Of a stretch of 64,000 bases of DNA, positions 33,961-44,216 are shown piece after piece. A program made the translations under genes and the position numbers. The DNA is from Hofstenia miamia (Eukaryota; Xenacoelomorpha; Acoela; Hofsteniidae). Numbering within the stretch: the first letter of the stretch is position 1; the number at the start of each line of letters is the position of its first letter. The notes beneath the pieces were generated by a model, which had not been told where the DNA came from, ran no database searches, and worked only from the letters and a program-made list of their open reading frames with translations. Location: the NCBI GenBank assembly GCA_900660155.1, contig CABFPE010000252.1, forward strand, positions 545,790 to 609,789. The letters run 5' to 3'.

Positions 33961-34439
33961 ACAATGTCTTTATTATTAGTAAACAAAACCTACCGTCTTG
34001 TTTGAAATCAAATTTGATTATGATCTAGGAAGTGCATGAGGAGGATTTACATCATGTAGGGATTACATTTTTTCTAATAAATTCTGTATACTTTAGCTTA
34101 AAAAGAAGATCAAAAGCAATATAACTAAGTGGAAATGTTAAAAATGAGCTCCGAAAATTTAGTATTAGAGGGTGTCCTTCAATTATGTGGTGATAAACAG
34201 CAGTTACAGCCACTGTGGTGGCAATTATAAACAAAATTACCTAAATAAGTATAAAAACGCAAATATTCATAATGTTATAGGCATTTTCAATGTAGAAGTT
34301 CTCAATAAAACAACACCACCTCAGATTAATATAATAGAAAAACTTCAACATTGAGAATTTATTTACAAATATTTCAAACTATCAAAATTTCAGCACAATT
34401 GTAACAGAGTTTATTTCTGTTCAACTAATTATGTGTAAC
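33961..34439. other. No gene recognised
   Basis: AT-rich, no supported feature. Confidence 0.35.
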
Positions 34440-34790
34440 AATATATGATAAAATGAAAGTAAATAGAAAAAATTGATATATTATAATTATAATATTTCTG
34501 AAAGATTTAGCAAACCAGAATTCATTTTTGATATACTAAATCTTAATTGGCATAACTATTATAACACAATATCCATTAATCAGAAACTAAGTTTTATCAA
34601 TAAAAATTTGGATGAATTATTTAACAAACACTGTCCAATTGCAAAGAAGATCATTTATACAAATCAAAAGAAAATTCCTGCTTGGAAATTACGGATTTCA
34701 GACAATTCTAAGAAACTCATTAATGAAAAGTATAAAGCCTATAGAAATTTTTGTTAAAACAAATGCGATGAAAATCTGAAGAAATACTAA
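34440..34790 (+). mobile_element. LINE linker fragment (between endonuclease and RT)
   Basis: An open frame (34473-34757) reads FIFDILNLNWHNYY and LDELFNKHCPIAKKI, then IPAWKLRISDNSKKLINEKY. This is the segment that connects endonuclease and RT in LINE ORF2 ('...W......LF..H.P......PW....I......R...Y'). Confidence 0.6.
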
Positions 34791-36171
34791 ATGTACAGGA
34801 ATAATCTGAGTTGAAATTAGGCTGATTTTTTTAGGCCCAAGCCCAGCCCAATATAACATAGGCTCAAGCCCAGCCCGGCAAAATTATTTTTCTTTTACTT
34901 CACTAATAGTGTCTTTTGCCTCCATAAGCATTACACTATGAATTTGATTGCATAATTTGCATAATGCATTGATTCATATGTGCATAGCTGGATATCCGCT
35001 TCAGTCCGTCAAAAATGCCATATAAATTTTTTCTAAATACAAATTGCATTTCTAACCTTTTCTAACATTAATAAAATGAACGTGTCATACAGGGCTGTAG
35101 GTCTGGGGGCTACGGATTTCAATTTTTCCTGGAGCAGCTGTGAGCCCCTCTTGTAAATAATTGCATTTGGTTACGAAATAGTATTGAATGTGCATTGTTA
35201 CAAATGTTACCAATGATGACAAACATTTTCTAAATTGTTTAAAATTGGTGCATAGATTAACTTTAAATTGTTGAGATTTTCTTAGCTTTATAATGGTTTT
35301 TTCATAAAATTTTTAAATGCTCTCAAAATAATAAAATCTCAAAAATCCAAATGCAAAATTTAAAAGAGGTGTGACTAATCTTTTTATAAATAAAACTGCT
35401 TAGACTTTAATATTGTGCTTAGATTTTTATGGAAAACATGAAAAGGTTGCCACTGACACTATTATAATGTTAAGTAAGATAAGGGCAATAGTTGGCATAA
35501 TTGACAACGATTTATCAATATGTTTAATCGCCAGGTATTTTATTATTTACTGGGCATGGCAAAACTTACCTGCCAATTTAGCACTGAAATCGATTATTGC
35601 AATTAGTTAATTGCATATAAGCAAACTTTAAAAAATAGAGGCAAAACAAGAGCATTCTCTTACTCGTTTATCCAAGCAATTCTTAAAAAATTAATTCTAT
35701 ATGAAAATGACATTTGTGTTTATTGTAATTTGTATATGTATTTTTAAACGTTCAACAAAACTACTATAGTTTCACTAAAAAAAACTTTGACAAGTTTTTG
35801 ACCAAACTTCATTTAATTTCATTTACAACAATTTATGTAATATATATAGGTATATTTCATTTTAACCTAACGAACGGAACAAGATTAATGAATGTTTATG
35901 TTATCAATTACTAACAATGAATTATATCCCCTACACATCACCAATGTAACCATTATTAGGCTGGGTAACACACTTATTGTTCCTTAGAGCAATGGGTGAG
36001 GCGAGTTTCCAATACAGGCTGATGCACTGTTTACTGTTCCAAATTTCAATAGGAAACACATCTTTCAATTTGTAGTAAGGTGATCTCTAGATATTTCTTA
36101 CCGTCTTAGACTTTAATACAACTATTTATTAGCAGGACTGCAATCCCTCCTTTTCATCATTTAGCAACAAC
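34791..36171. other. No gene; short GCCC-rich repeat
   Basis: At 34830-34895 there is a repeat made of GCCCAAGCCCAGCCCAATAT-type units. A similar piece lies at 57630-57670 and a related GACCTGACCCGACCC stretch at 62262. The 65-codon ORF at 35413 has no domain. Confidence 0.4.
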
Positions 36172-36300
36172 AGTAGTAGAAGAGACTAGAAGTTGGTTCC
36201 ACTTTTTTCTGATTGGTCGAGAGGGGTGGCCTTTGACCTGAGACGCCGTGGATATTGCCGGAGGTGTTTTACTGACGTCATAATGTGTTGACTGATTAAA
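36172..36300 (+). promoter_or_regulatory. Left terminal repeat with CCAAT and CRE motifs
   Basis: Contains an inverted CCAAT box (ATTGG at 36212-36216) and a perfect CRE palindrome TGACGTCA (36273-36280). A TATA-like TATATATT follows at 36311-36318, 57 bases before the ATG at 36375. The order and spacing look like a compact promoter for the first ORF. Confidence 0.55.
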
Positions 36301-36374
36301 CAAGTCAGTCTATATATTCACCCAAATTATCAGATAAAATCATTATTTTTATTCTACGCAAATTCACTTTTCTT

Positions 36375-36908
36375 ATGTCTGTTGAAACATTAGTATCTGG
36401 TTCACTTGGCAATCTGTTTGATGAGCTATGTACAACTCCACCACCAGCCTCCAACTATAATCCGTTAACACAAGAGATGATGATCGCACCGCCTGCACCT
36501 GTAAAAGAAAAACGCAAAGCTCCCCACAAGCAAAAACGTCCTGCACTTAATAATAATGTCATTGTCTTACCCAACACAAAGGCACAAGAAGAAGGCGATG
36601 ATATTTTACAATGCTTACATGATGTCAATTCACAACCATCATCGTGTACTTTTTCAATCGCGAGTCCTGCTAGTGAAATTCCGAAAAAACTCTGGTTAAC
36701 AATCGTGGATGCTGTTCAGTTGAACACAAGATATGGTGTTGCAGTAAAGATTAGACTCGACAATAGTGTTTATTATTTGATGCCTAAATGCTACGTCAGT
36801 GCATTGGGTGATAAATACAAGTTTTTGATCAATAAAAAACTTTTTCGCAATGATGATATGGGGGACACTGCTATTACAAAACGTATTGTACTACAGTTTA
36901 GTAAATAG
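36375..36908 (+). CDS. Small ORF of the Polinton-like element (177 aa, unknown function)
   Basis: Open and apparently whole. The N-terminal half is low in structure: a conserved start with LGNLFDELCTTPPP, then a Lys/Pro-rich stretch (KEKRKAPHKQKRPALNN) that could be a nuclear signal. The C-terminal half (about residues 105-175) looks folded: IPKKLWLTIVDAVQLNTRYG, VKIRLDNSVYYLMPKCYVSA and INKKLFRNDDMGD. The beta-rich pattern around 'Y.L.P..Y' could be an OB-like fold for single-stranded DNA binding, which is only inference. A diverged copy lies at 13843 and a shorter relative at 38335 (-). It is the first gene inside the left terminal repeat. Confidence 0.65.
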   Translation: MSVETLVSGSLGNLFDELCTTPPPASNYNPLTQEMMIAPPAPVKEKRKAPHKQKRPALNNNVIVLPNTKAQEEGDDILQCLHDVNSQPSSCTFSIASPASEIPKKLWLTIVDAVQLNTRYGVAVKIRLDNSVYYLMPKCYVSALGDKYKFLINKKLFRNDDMGDTAITKRIVLQFSK

Positions 36909-37164
36909 AGAATGTATAGTTTTTCTTTCACTCTTTTTCTACATGTACTAGTTAATATGTTTGATAAATTAATAATAAATAGACAGGAAAATGATTAATT
37001 ATTAGCTACAATGGTTTCACAACAAATTTCTTAAATTTACAATGATTGTTATGACTAGTAAATGGAGATAATAATAATAATATACTTTGTTGAGTGTTCA
37101 TTTGACATACAAATTTATAATAGTCTTTTATACAGTCTGTAGAGTTTTCATAGTTTTGTGGATA

Positions 37165-37560
37165 TCAATAACCATAATCAAGTAAATTTTCCATGCGTAG
37201 AGAAATTAATCGACTTAAAAACTCACAGTTCATTCTATCACATGCCCAAAACATTGTATTCTCTCGTGTTGATAAATTTAGTGAATCGATAAAAGCCATC
37301 ATTTGTTCATTTGTTAGGTTTCCTTCTGTAAATGCAATGTGATGGAAATTGCATTCATACCAGTTGAAAGCTTTCTGAATGTTGTGTGGGAGACAGGAAA
37401 ACATTTCCTTTGAATGTTGTACTGTGATTACATATAATTTTTTATCCAATAAAATTAACATTTCTTTAATATAGTAAATGCTGTTGAAAGCATTTCCATG
37501 TACTTCGAAAAACACATTAGATTTCATACAAGACATCATGGTGAATAGATTAACAACCAA
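37165..37560 (-). CDS. Unrecognised ORF of the Polinton-like element (131 aa)
   Basis: Open frame facing the previous ORF. It has no signal peptide or known motif; segments include KKLYVITVQHSKEMFSCLPH, FNWYECNFHHIAFTEGNL and WACDRMNCEFLSRLISLRME. Several Met codons near the start make the exact start uncertain. Likely element-encoded by position; function unknown. Confidence 0.4.
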   Translation of the reverse strand: MVVNLFTMMSCMKSNVFFEVHGNAFNSIYYIKEMLILLDKKLYVITVQHSKEMFSCLPHNIQKAFNWYECNFHHIAFTEGNLTNEQMMAFIDSLNLSTRENTMFWACDRMNCEFLSRLISLRMENLLDYGY

Positions 37561-38334
37561 CTATCTGAATAGAAAACTAGCAAGAGAGTGATTAATAATT
37601 TGTAATTGAGTTAAAACATGCCCTATAAAATTTAACTGGAATTTCAATGTGTTAGAATAAAGACCTTACAGACAATTTCGTTCTACTGACTTTTGTCAAA
37701 AAATAATTTGATTTATCACTGATATTTTATTTCAGTTCGTAATTATAATAATAGTAAATGAATGAATATCAATTAAAGGAAATTTAATTACATTTAATTA
37801 CAAATTTTTGCTTAGTTGGAAAAAATAATTTACAATTTCACATTTTGACCAAAGTGGAAGACGCAATTTCAAATTCTAATCTATGGGTAAGGTGTGCAAT
37901 GCAATCATTGATTTAATTAGGTTTTTTATATGTTATTTGTTATTATTTTTCAAGTACAATGACTGCTAATATGAATTTCCTTTTGTGAACATGTATTTTG
38001 CAAAAACAAGCAATTTTTACTTATTTGCTAATCCAGCTTGTAATAAACGCAAAATTTAACCAAGAGATAATTTTGGTGTTTACATGTATTTTTTAAGAAT
38101 TTTACTAATGCTATTGTAACTTATAATAAAAGAGAGACTTTACATTAACTATAGTTAATTTTACATAATTTAGCAAGAAAATAATTTATATGCATAATGT
38201 TTTAGATTTAATTAAATGGGTGATGTTAATAATAACATTTAGTATTCTAGATAATGTAAGGTATAAAGCATGGAAAGAGGGATATACATATACATATATT
38301 AACAAAATTATATATACATTAACAAAATGATAGG
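37561..38334. other. No gene recognised
   Basis: AT-rich spacer inside the Polinton-like element. Confidence 0.35.
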
Positions 38335-38645
38335 TTAAAATGCTGAAAATGACAGTCTTAACCAGTGATCTATACTTGCAAATCTTGTAATTTGACTGCC
38401 AACCAGTAGAGGGACATCTTCATTGCATATTACACATGAGTACCTCTGGGGGAGGAAGAGATATTCGTTTCTGTCTAAATACAACTTTATTGAGTGACCA
38501 AATTTGGTTTCAATGATGTTAGCATCTTGTATAACACGCCAATCTCCCACCTTCAGTTCAGCTGCACCAATCTTGACGCCCCTGGGTTTGACTGGATTTC
38601 GTCAAGAGCATTGAAAAGTTTGATTATTCTTTCATTTGTATTCAT
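38335..38645 (-). pseudogene. Relative of the small-ORF family, minus strand (fossil)
   Basis: The open part reads DWRVIQDANIIETKFGHSIK and LYLDRNEYLFLPQRYSCVIC. This is the same pattern as the C-terminal half of the ORF at 36375 (W...DA..I.T..G...K..LD...Y.L.P..Y). An upstream piece starting MNTNERIIKLFNALDEI recalls the LFDEL start of that family. The copy is broken. Confidence 0.5.
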
Positions 38646-39115
38646 TTTTAAAAATTATATAATAAATTTCAATAGGTAGGCCCTTTTATAACCTAAATTT
38701 CAGCCAGCCAATGAAAAATGAGAGCCAATCAACTTTGCAAGCCCCATAGGCCTGAAACCAATAATTTCAAGCAATGTAATCATTTCAAATCTTACTAGAT
38801 GTTGCTACTCAAAATGCTTGATTTTCATCTAAATCATAAATTTTAAAGTATAAATATTCAAAATTTGGGCTTCAATACCAATGTTTAACATTATTTTGGT
38901 GAATGTATCATTTACATGTTTGATCAGGTGTAGTTGTATGTAGCAACTAATTTTGCCAATGTTTTAATGTACCTTGTAATGAGTATACATGTACAAGTTT
39001 TGAAAATAAAAATTCACTAGTCTTTAATCAACAATTAAATTGAGTTTTCTAACACAATTTTACATGTGTCTAAATCTCAAAGACTTGAATTAGAAATGTG
39101 TGACATTTGAAATAT
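38646..39115. other. No gene recognised
   Basis: AT-rich spacer ending at the nested LINE. Confidence 0.35.
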
Positions 39116-39483
39116 TTTTAGCTACATTGGAGAAGAACTAATTGAAATAGAAGACTGCTACCACTTAGGTAAATTTTATGAGAATCGCACAAGAACTGTT
39201 ATAGTAAAATTTCGTTCAGCGTGGGATGCTCGGAAAATTCTTAGCAAGGCACATAAGCTGAAGGAGTATAATGTTAAAGGAATCTATATAAGTCGAGCTC
39301 TGAACAAGGACCAACAGGAAAATTGAAAAAGCCCTTCTTCACAAAAGATGGACTATGATACAAAATGGATGTGACAAAAATGAGTTGAAGATTCATGGTC
39401 TTGAACTCAAATATCAAGGAAAATTGGTTTCAATGACAGATTGACTCCCTCAAAATGTAAGTTTTTCTATTAATGGATATAAC

Positions 39484-40368
39484 TTGAATTGTGTTTTGAT
39501 AAACCCTTGGTCAGTAAGCAATAAGGAAATTTACATTTCAGAACTAGTTCTTGAAAGGAACATTGATATATGTTTTATTACTGAAACATGGCTCTTGCCA
39601 AGTGATGTACTCTCTGAAAATTTGCTTTGCCCTATGGGGTATGGTTTTATGAGTGTGCCTTGTGAAAGTCGTGGGGGTGGAATTGGTTTCTTATACAAAT
39701 TAAGGCTAAAGCAAAATTTCTCGAAGTGTAGCTTGTATTCTACATTTGAGTCATGCTTAATGACATTGGAATTCTTCAATCAGACTATTGACTTCTTCCT
39801 AATTTATCACCCTCAAAGCACAACGGGATTTATTGAAGAATTTGAGAATTACATTGATGAAACATTTCTTATAAATCATTCCATACTCATATTAGGGGAT
39901 TTTAATGTGCATATGAATAGTCCAGAGAATCAATTAACAAGTAAATTTATTGAGTGTCTAGACAATCATTTATTGACACAACATGTAAGGTCTGCTACGC
40001 ATATTGGAGGAAATATTATAGACCTTCTCATCACCAAAGATGAAGACAACATTATTAAGAACATTTTTGTAGATAATTCATACGAATTTCCTGATCATAT
40101 CCCAGTCTTCTTTAGCCTTTCTCAAATTAAACAAAGTGGAATCAAGGCCATCATTCATAGAAGAAAATGGTCTCAATTAAATTTATCCGATTTCTCTAAT
40201 GATATAAGTACATGGCTACATAACTTACTTAACCACAATTTTTCGTCAAATAATATGGCAATGAATTATAATTCTGCTCTAAGTGATATTTTGCAAAGAC
40301 ATATTCCAATGAAAACTCTTAATATAAAGGTAGGGAAACCTAAATGGTTTGATGGAGAAGTAAAATAA
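39484..40368 (+). pseudogene. LINE ORF2 endonuclease domain, left copy
   Basis: A 294-codon frame covering the exonuclease-endonuclease-phosphatase fold. The catalytic Glu is in FITETW, GDFNVH supplies Asp/Asn, and DHIPVFFSL carries the final Asp-His. It stops at 40366-40368 (TAA), where the right copy reads CAA, so the stop is a C-to-T change. The 40369-40546 part continues in frame with the family. Confidence 0.7.
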
Positions 40369-40547
40369 CTATGTGCACAACGGCAAAGGGTGGAACGTTT
40401 TCATATGCGCAGCCAAACTCCAGGTTCTCTAGCATCTTTCAAAGAGCTTCAAAATAAAGTAGTGCAATTATGTAAAAGGAAACAATTAAATTACTACTCA
40501 AGGAGATTTTTAGAGACATCAAATGATCCAAAGAAATTGTTTAAGTN

Positions 40548-41687
40548 ACTATTGACTTCTTCCTAATTTATCACCCTCAAAGCACAACGGGATTTATTGA
40601 AGAATTTGAGAATTACCTTGACAAAACATTTCTTATAAATAATTCCATACTCATATTAGGGGATTTTAATGTGCATATGAATAGTTCAGAGAATCAATTA
40701 ACAAGTAAATTTATTGAGTGTCTAGACAATCATTTATTTACACAACATGTAAGGTCTGCTACACATATTGGAGGAAATATTATAGACCTTCTCATCACCA
40801 AAGATGAAGACAACATTATTAAGAACATTTTTGTAGATAATTCTTACGACTTTCCTGATCATATCCCAGTCTTCTTTAGCCTTTCTCAAATTAAACAAAG
40901 TGGAATCAAGGCCATCATTCGTAGAAGAAAATGGTCTCAATTAAATTTATCCGATTTCTCTAATGATATTAGTACACGGCTAGATAACTTACTTAACCAC
41001 AATTTTTCGTCAAATAATATGGCAATGAATTATAATTCTGCTCTAAGTGATATTTTGCAAAGACATATTCCGATGAAAACTCTTAATATAAAGGTAGGGA
41101 AACCTAAATGGTTTGATGGAGAAGTAAAACAACTACGTGCACAACGGCGAAGAGCGGAACGTTTTCATATGCGCAGCCAAACTCCGGGTTCTCTAGCATC
41201 TTTCAAAGAGCTTCGAAATAAAGTAGTGCAATTATGTAAAAGGAAACAATTAAATTACTACTCAAGGAGATTTTTAGAGACATCAAATGATCCAAAGAAA
41301 TTGTTTAAGTTGGTATCTGAGCTTAATACCAAGAAGACTGAGACAATCAACCAAATGCCCAATGCACATTCCTTCCAGGCTTATTTCCTAGAAAAAATAA
41401 CAAATATATATCGCAGCTTTCAATTGAGCTCTTCTGGGATAGTGGATGATGTTATAAGATCATATCCCGCGTCAACTGAAACCATGTCCCAATTTAAAAT
41501 GTTATCAACACTAGAGGTACATGAAACTATTATGTCTATGCATAATACAACATGTGAACTTGACCCTATTTTGACAAATATATTGAAGCATGAAGAGGTT
41601 CTTAATGGAATACTCCCTTATTTAACTCATTTGGTTAATCTATCATTAATTACTTTCCCTGACTGCTTGAAGAAATCCCTAATTTGA
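40548..41687 (+). pseudogene. LINE ORF2, endonuclease to RT linker, right copy
   Basis: Duplicates 39785-40546 and then extends through KPKWFDGEVKQLRAQRRRAE and YYSRRFLETSNDPKKLFKLV to the start of the RT (LTHLVNLSLITFPDCLKKSL). It stops at TGA 41685-41687, at a position where relatives have Arg (CGA to TGA), and a second such TGA lies in the NY.PVADLSF motif soon after. Confidence 0.7.
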
Positions 41688-41747
41688 CCTATATTGAAGA
41701 AAAAGACCTTGGACGTCAGTCAGCACTCTAACTATTGACCAGTAGCA

Positions 41748-42757
41748 GACCTATCATTTCTTTCTAAATTAATTGAAAAATCTGCAGTGAAACAATTCAT
41801 TCCATTTTTAGAATCAAATAGATTGCTTCCAAAATACCAATCTGGCTACAGGGCTAATCGATCTGTGGAATCTGCTCTTCTTCGGGTCAAAAATGATATT
41901 CTTCTCACACTTGACCAAGGTGACTGTATTGTTCTGTCTTTATTAGACCAGACAGCTGCTTTTGACACTATTAGTCATGTACTATTATTAAGGATACTCC
42001 AAAAAATTGGAATAAATGGTTCAGTACTTAACTGGTTTAAAACATACTTATTCAATCGGAGACAATATGTTCAAGTTGGAAATGAATGCTCTAGTACAGA
42101 ACTTATCTCATGCGGGGTACCCCAGGGCTCAGTACTTGGCCCTATATTATTTATAGTCTACAATTCTTTCATTAGTTTTTTTCTCTCTGAGAAAGGGATA
42201 TCCCACCACATGTTTGCAGATGACACCCAGATATATATTTCGTGTGCACGGAAGGATCTGAACTCAGCACTTCAATCAATCAAGAACATCACATCACAAT
42301 TATCGCTCAAAATGAACTCTGCATTTCAGTTACTCAATGAGGATAAAACAAAAGTGTTGTGTTTTGGATTAAAAGAGCATGATAGTATTGACTCAAAGAA
42401 ATTTTTAACCCCCCCTTTAGAAACCATGGATGTATTTTTGATAAAAATCTTTCAATGAGACCACAGGTAGATTCAATTATCACCTCGACAAATTATGTTC
42501 TTAGAAATATTAAGAAAATTCGCAAATATCTGTGTATATTGAATGTGAAGAATATTCTGCAAGTATTAGTCTTATCCAGAATCAATTCTTTCAATAGTCT
42601 GCTTTATGGAATCCCAGAGTATCAAAGTCAAAAGCTGCAAACTATTCAAAATCAGTGTGCTCACTTAATATTTAATTTGGGTTACCATGAAGCTATTACA
42701 CTGGCATTAGTTGAACTACACTGGTTGAAAGTTAAATTGAGAATTAGATATGTCTAA
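41748..42757 (+). pseudogene. LINE ORF2 RT palm and C-terminus
   Basis: KYQSGYRANRSVESALLRVK, SLLDQTAAFDTISH (palm A), GVPQGSVLGPILF (motif B) and HMFADDTQIY (catalytic box) occur in order up to 42458. After a frame change near 42430 the C-terminus runs VLRNIKKIRKYL and FNSLLYGIPEYQSQKLQTIQ, the CR1/L2-type end, to 42757. The RT motifs are intact, so the copy is not very old. Confidence 0.75.
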
Positions 42758-43095
42758 TCATTTGGAAGTGCTTACATGGCATGGGACCATCCTACCTCAG
42801 TGAACTTTTAGAGACATCAAATTACAGGACATGATCATCTTCTGACAATCTCCCTGTTATAGCTAGAACAAATAAAGTATTGTCAGATCATGCATTTCCA
42901 TCTGTGGTCCATTCCTATTTAATATGTTGAAGTCTTTAAGAAGAAACTAAAGCATTATTTATTTAGAGAGCAATTTAATTCGATTATTGTTTAGTATTAT
43001 AAATAGCGCATTTGAGTTTTTTGTATAAAAAGTTATGTGCTTTATAAGAATATACATTTATTTTATTATTTTATTATTACAACAACTATCTACAT

Positions 43096-43614
43096 TTATT
43101 CACATGATATTAAACCATATTCCACACAATGTCCATGATCAAAGAAAATTGACACTCTATCATCTTCAATACCTCCATCAATAAGGGAAAAAATTTTTGA
43201 AATGGCAAAGTCTATTGGAAATCCTTCCACATGAATTGTATTGATATTTTTCTTTAAAATTTCACCTGCTTCCATTGTATGTGGTAGACTTACTCCAGGT
43301 GAATTGAAATTTGTAGTGGTAATGTCAATGTGAGGGTTTAGACCCCAGCAAGTGTTGCAAGTGCATTGGGCTGGAGATAGTTGAAATTGGATATGCAAAA
43401 CTCTGTTCCCACTGATCAATACACTTTCATGGTTAATAATCCTTTCAATGTTCTTCAAAATAATCATCTTTTGCTCGATAATTGCAAATTCACGTAAAAC
43501 GTACTCATAGGTGTGTTTAAGATATTGATTGCTGGTCATATTCCTGAAAAATAGTGAATGATTGCGCTGATACCCATTCAATTTATACACATAGACATTT
43601 ATGCAAACAATCAA
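43096..43614 (-). CDS. Unrecognised ORF of the Polinton-like element (172 aa)
   Basis: Open frame just right of the nested LINE. A likely internal start (MTSNQYLKHTYEYVLREF) would give about 148 residues. It contains a Cys cluster (AQCTCNTCWG) and segments VLISGNRVLHIQFQL, GVSLPHTMEAGEILKK and DFAISKIFSLIDGG. No family recognised. Position between small ORFs and the polymerase suggests it belongs to the element; a host origin is not excluded. Confidence 0.4.
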   Translation of the reverse strand: MIVCINVYVYKLNGYQRNHSLFFRNMTSNQYLKHTYEYVLREFAIIEQKMIILKNIERIINHESVLISGNRVLHIQFQLSPAQCTCNTCWGLNPHIDITTTNFNSPGVSLPHTMEAGEILKKNINTIHVEGFPIDFAISKIFSLIDGGIEDDRVSIFFDHGHCVEYGLISCE

Positions 43615-44216
43615 TTCATGAATAATTCTTTTTCTAAAATATGTGTTTTATTTCTAGGATTTAGTCAAGAGTTCGATTTCCATGGATTTAAAAATTTAAT
43701 AAATTGACAGATTTATTGTCATTTATTTAGTAACAAACTATTCTGTGAAACCCTTCATGTGTTAAGTTTCTGCCTCCAGTATATAAATTTATCCCTCATA
43801 TGTTTAGTTTCTATTTTTTGGTATATTCAAAAGTTTGATTTCTATGGAATAAAAATCAACTGATCGATTTACTGTCAATCATCTAGTAGCAAACTACTTA
43901 TTGTGTGAAAATCCGCGAAAATTTTAGTTAATCAAACATCACTTTTCCAGGATATTTACAATATACATGAAATCTAGTGTTGGGGGGATGTTCGAAATTC
44001 TTAAATATACAATACTTTGGGAAAATCACATATTTCAGATGATAAGCAAATATATGCGGATGTACTTATTTGTAGAGGGACATGTGAATAAAACACTGGT
44101 CAACTTTTCATCTGTCAATCAAATTATTTTAGCGCTGCTTATCAACGAAATTTATTCATTCAATTATTGAATTTTGCTATAAACAGTCTTGTTCTTACCT
44201 CATCTCAACGTTAAAA
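43615..44216. other. No gene recognised
   Basis: AT-rich 5' flank of the polymerase region. The 67-codon ORF at 43967 has no domain. Confidence 0.35.

Larger units (their letters stand above)
39116..43085 (+). mobile_element. LINE of the CR1/L2 group, nested; two copies joined at an N
   Basis: An ORF1 tail (39120-39440) has VKFRSAWDARKIL and a Lys-rich end. ORF2 follows: AP endonuclease (39484 on) with CFITETWLLPSDV, SRGGGIGFLYK and ILILGDFNVH. After an N at 40547 the sequence restarts at the point equivalent to 39785 and continues to the RT and a 3' end at about 43080. The end carries a GCGCATTTGAG / TGTGCTTTATAAGAATA motif and an ATT-rich tail typical of CR1/L2 elements. The 760-base overlap differs by roughly 20 bases. 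Confidence 0.8.
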
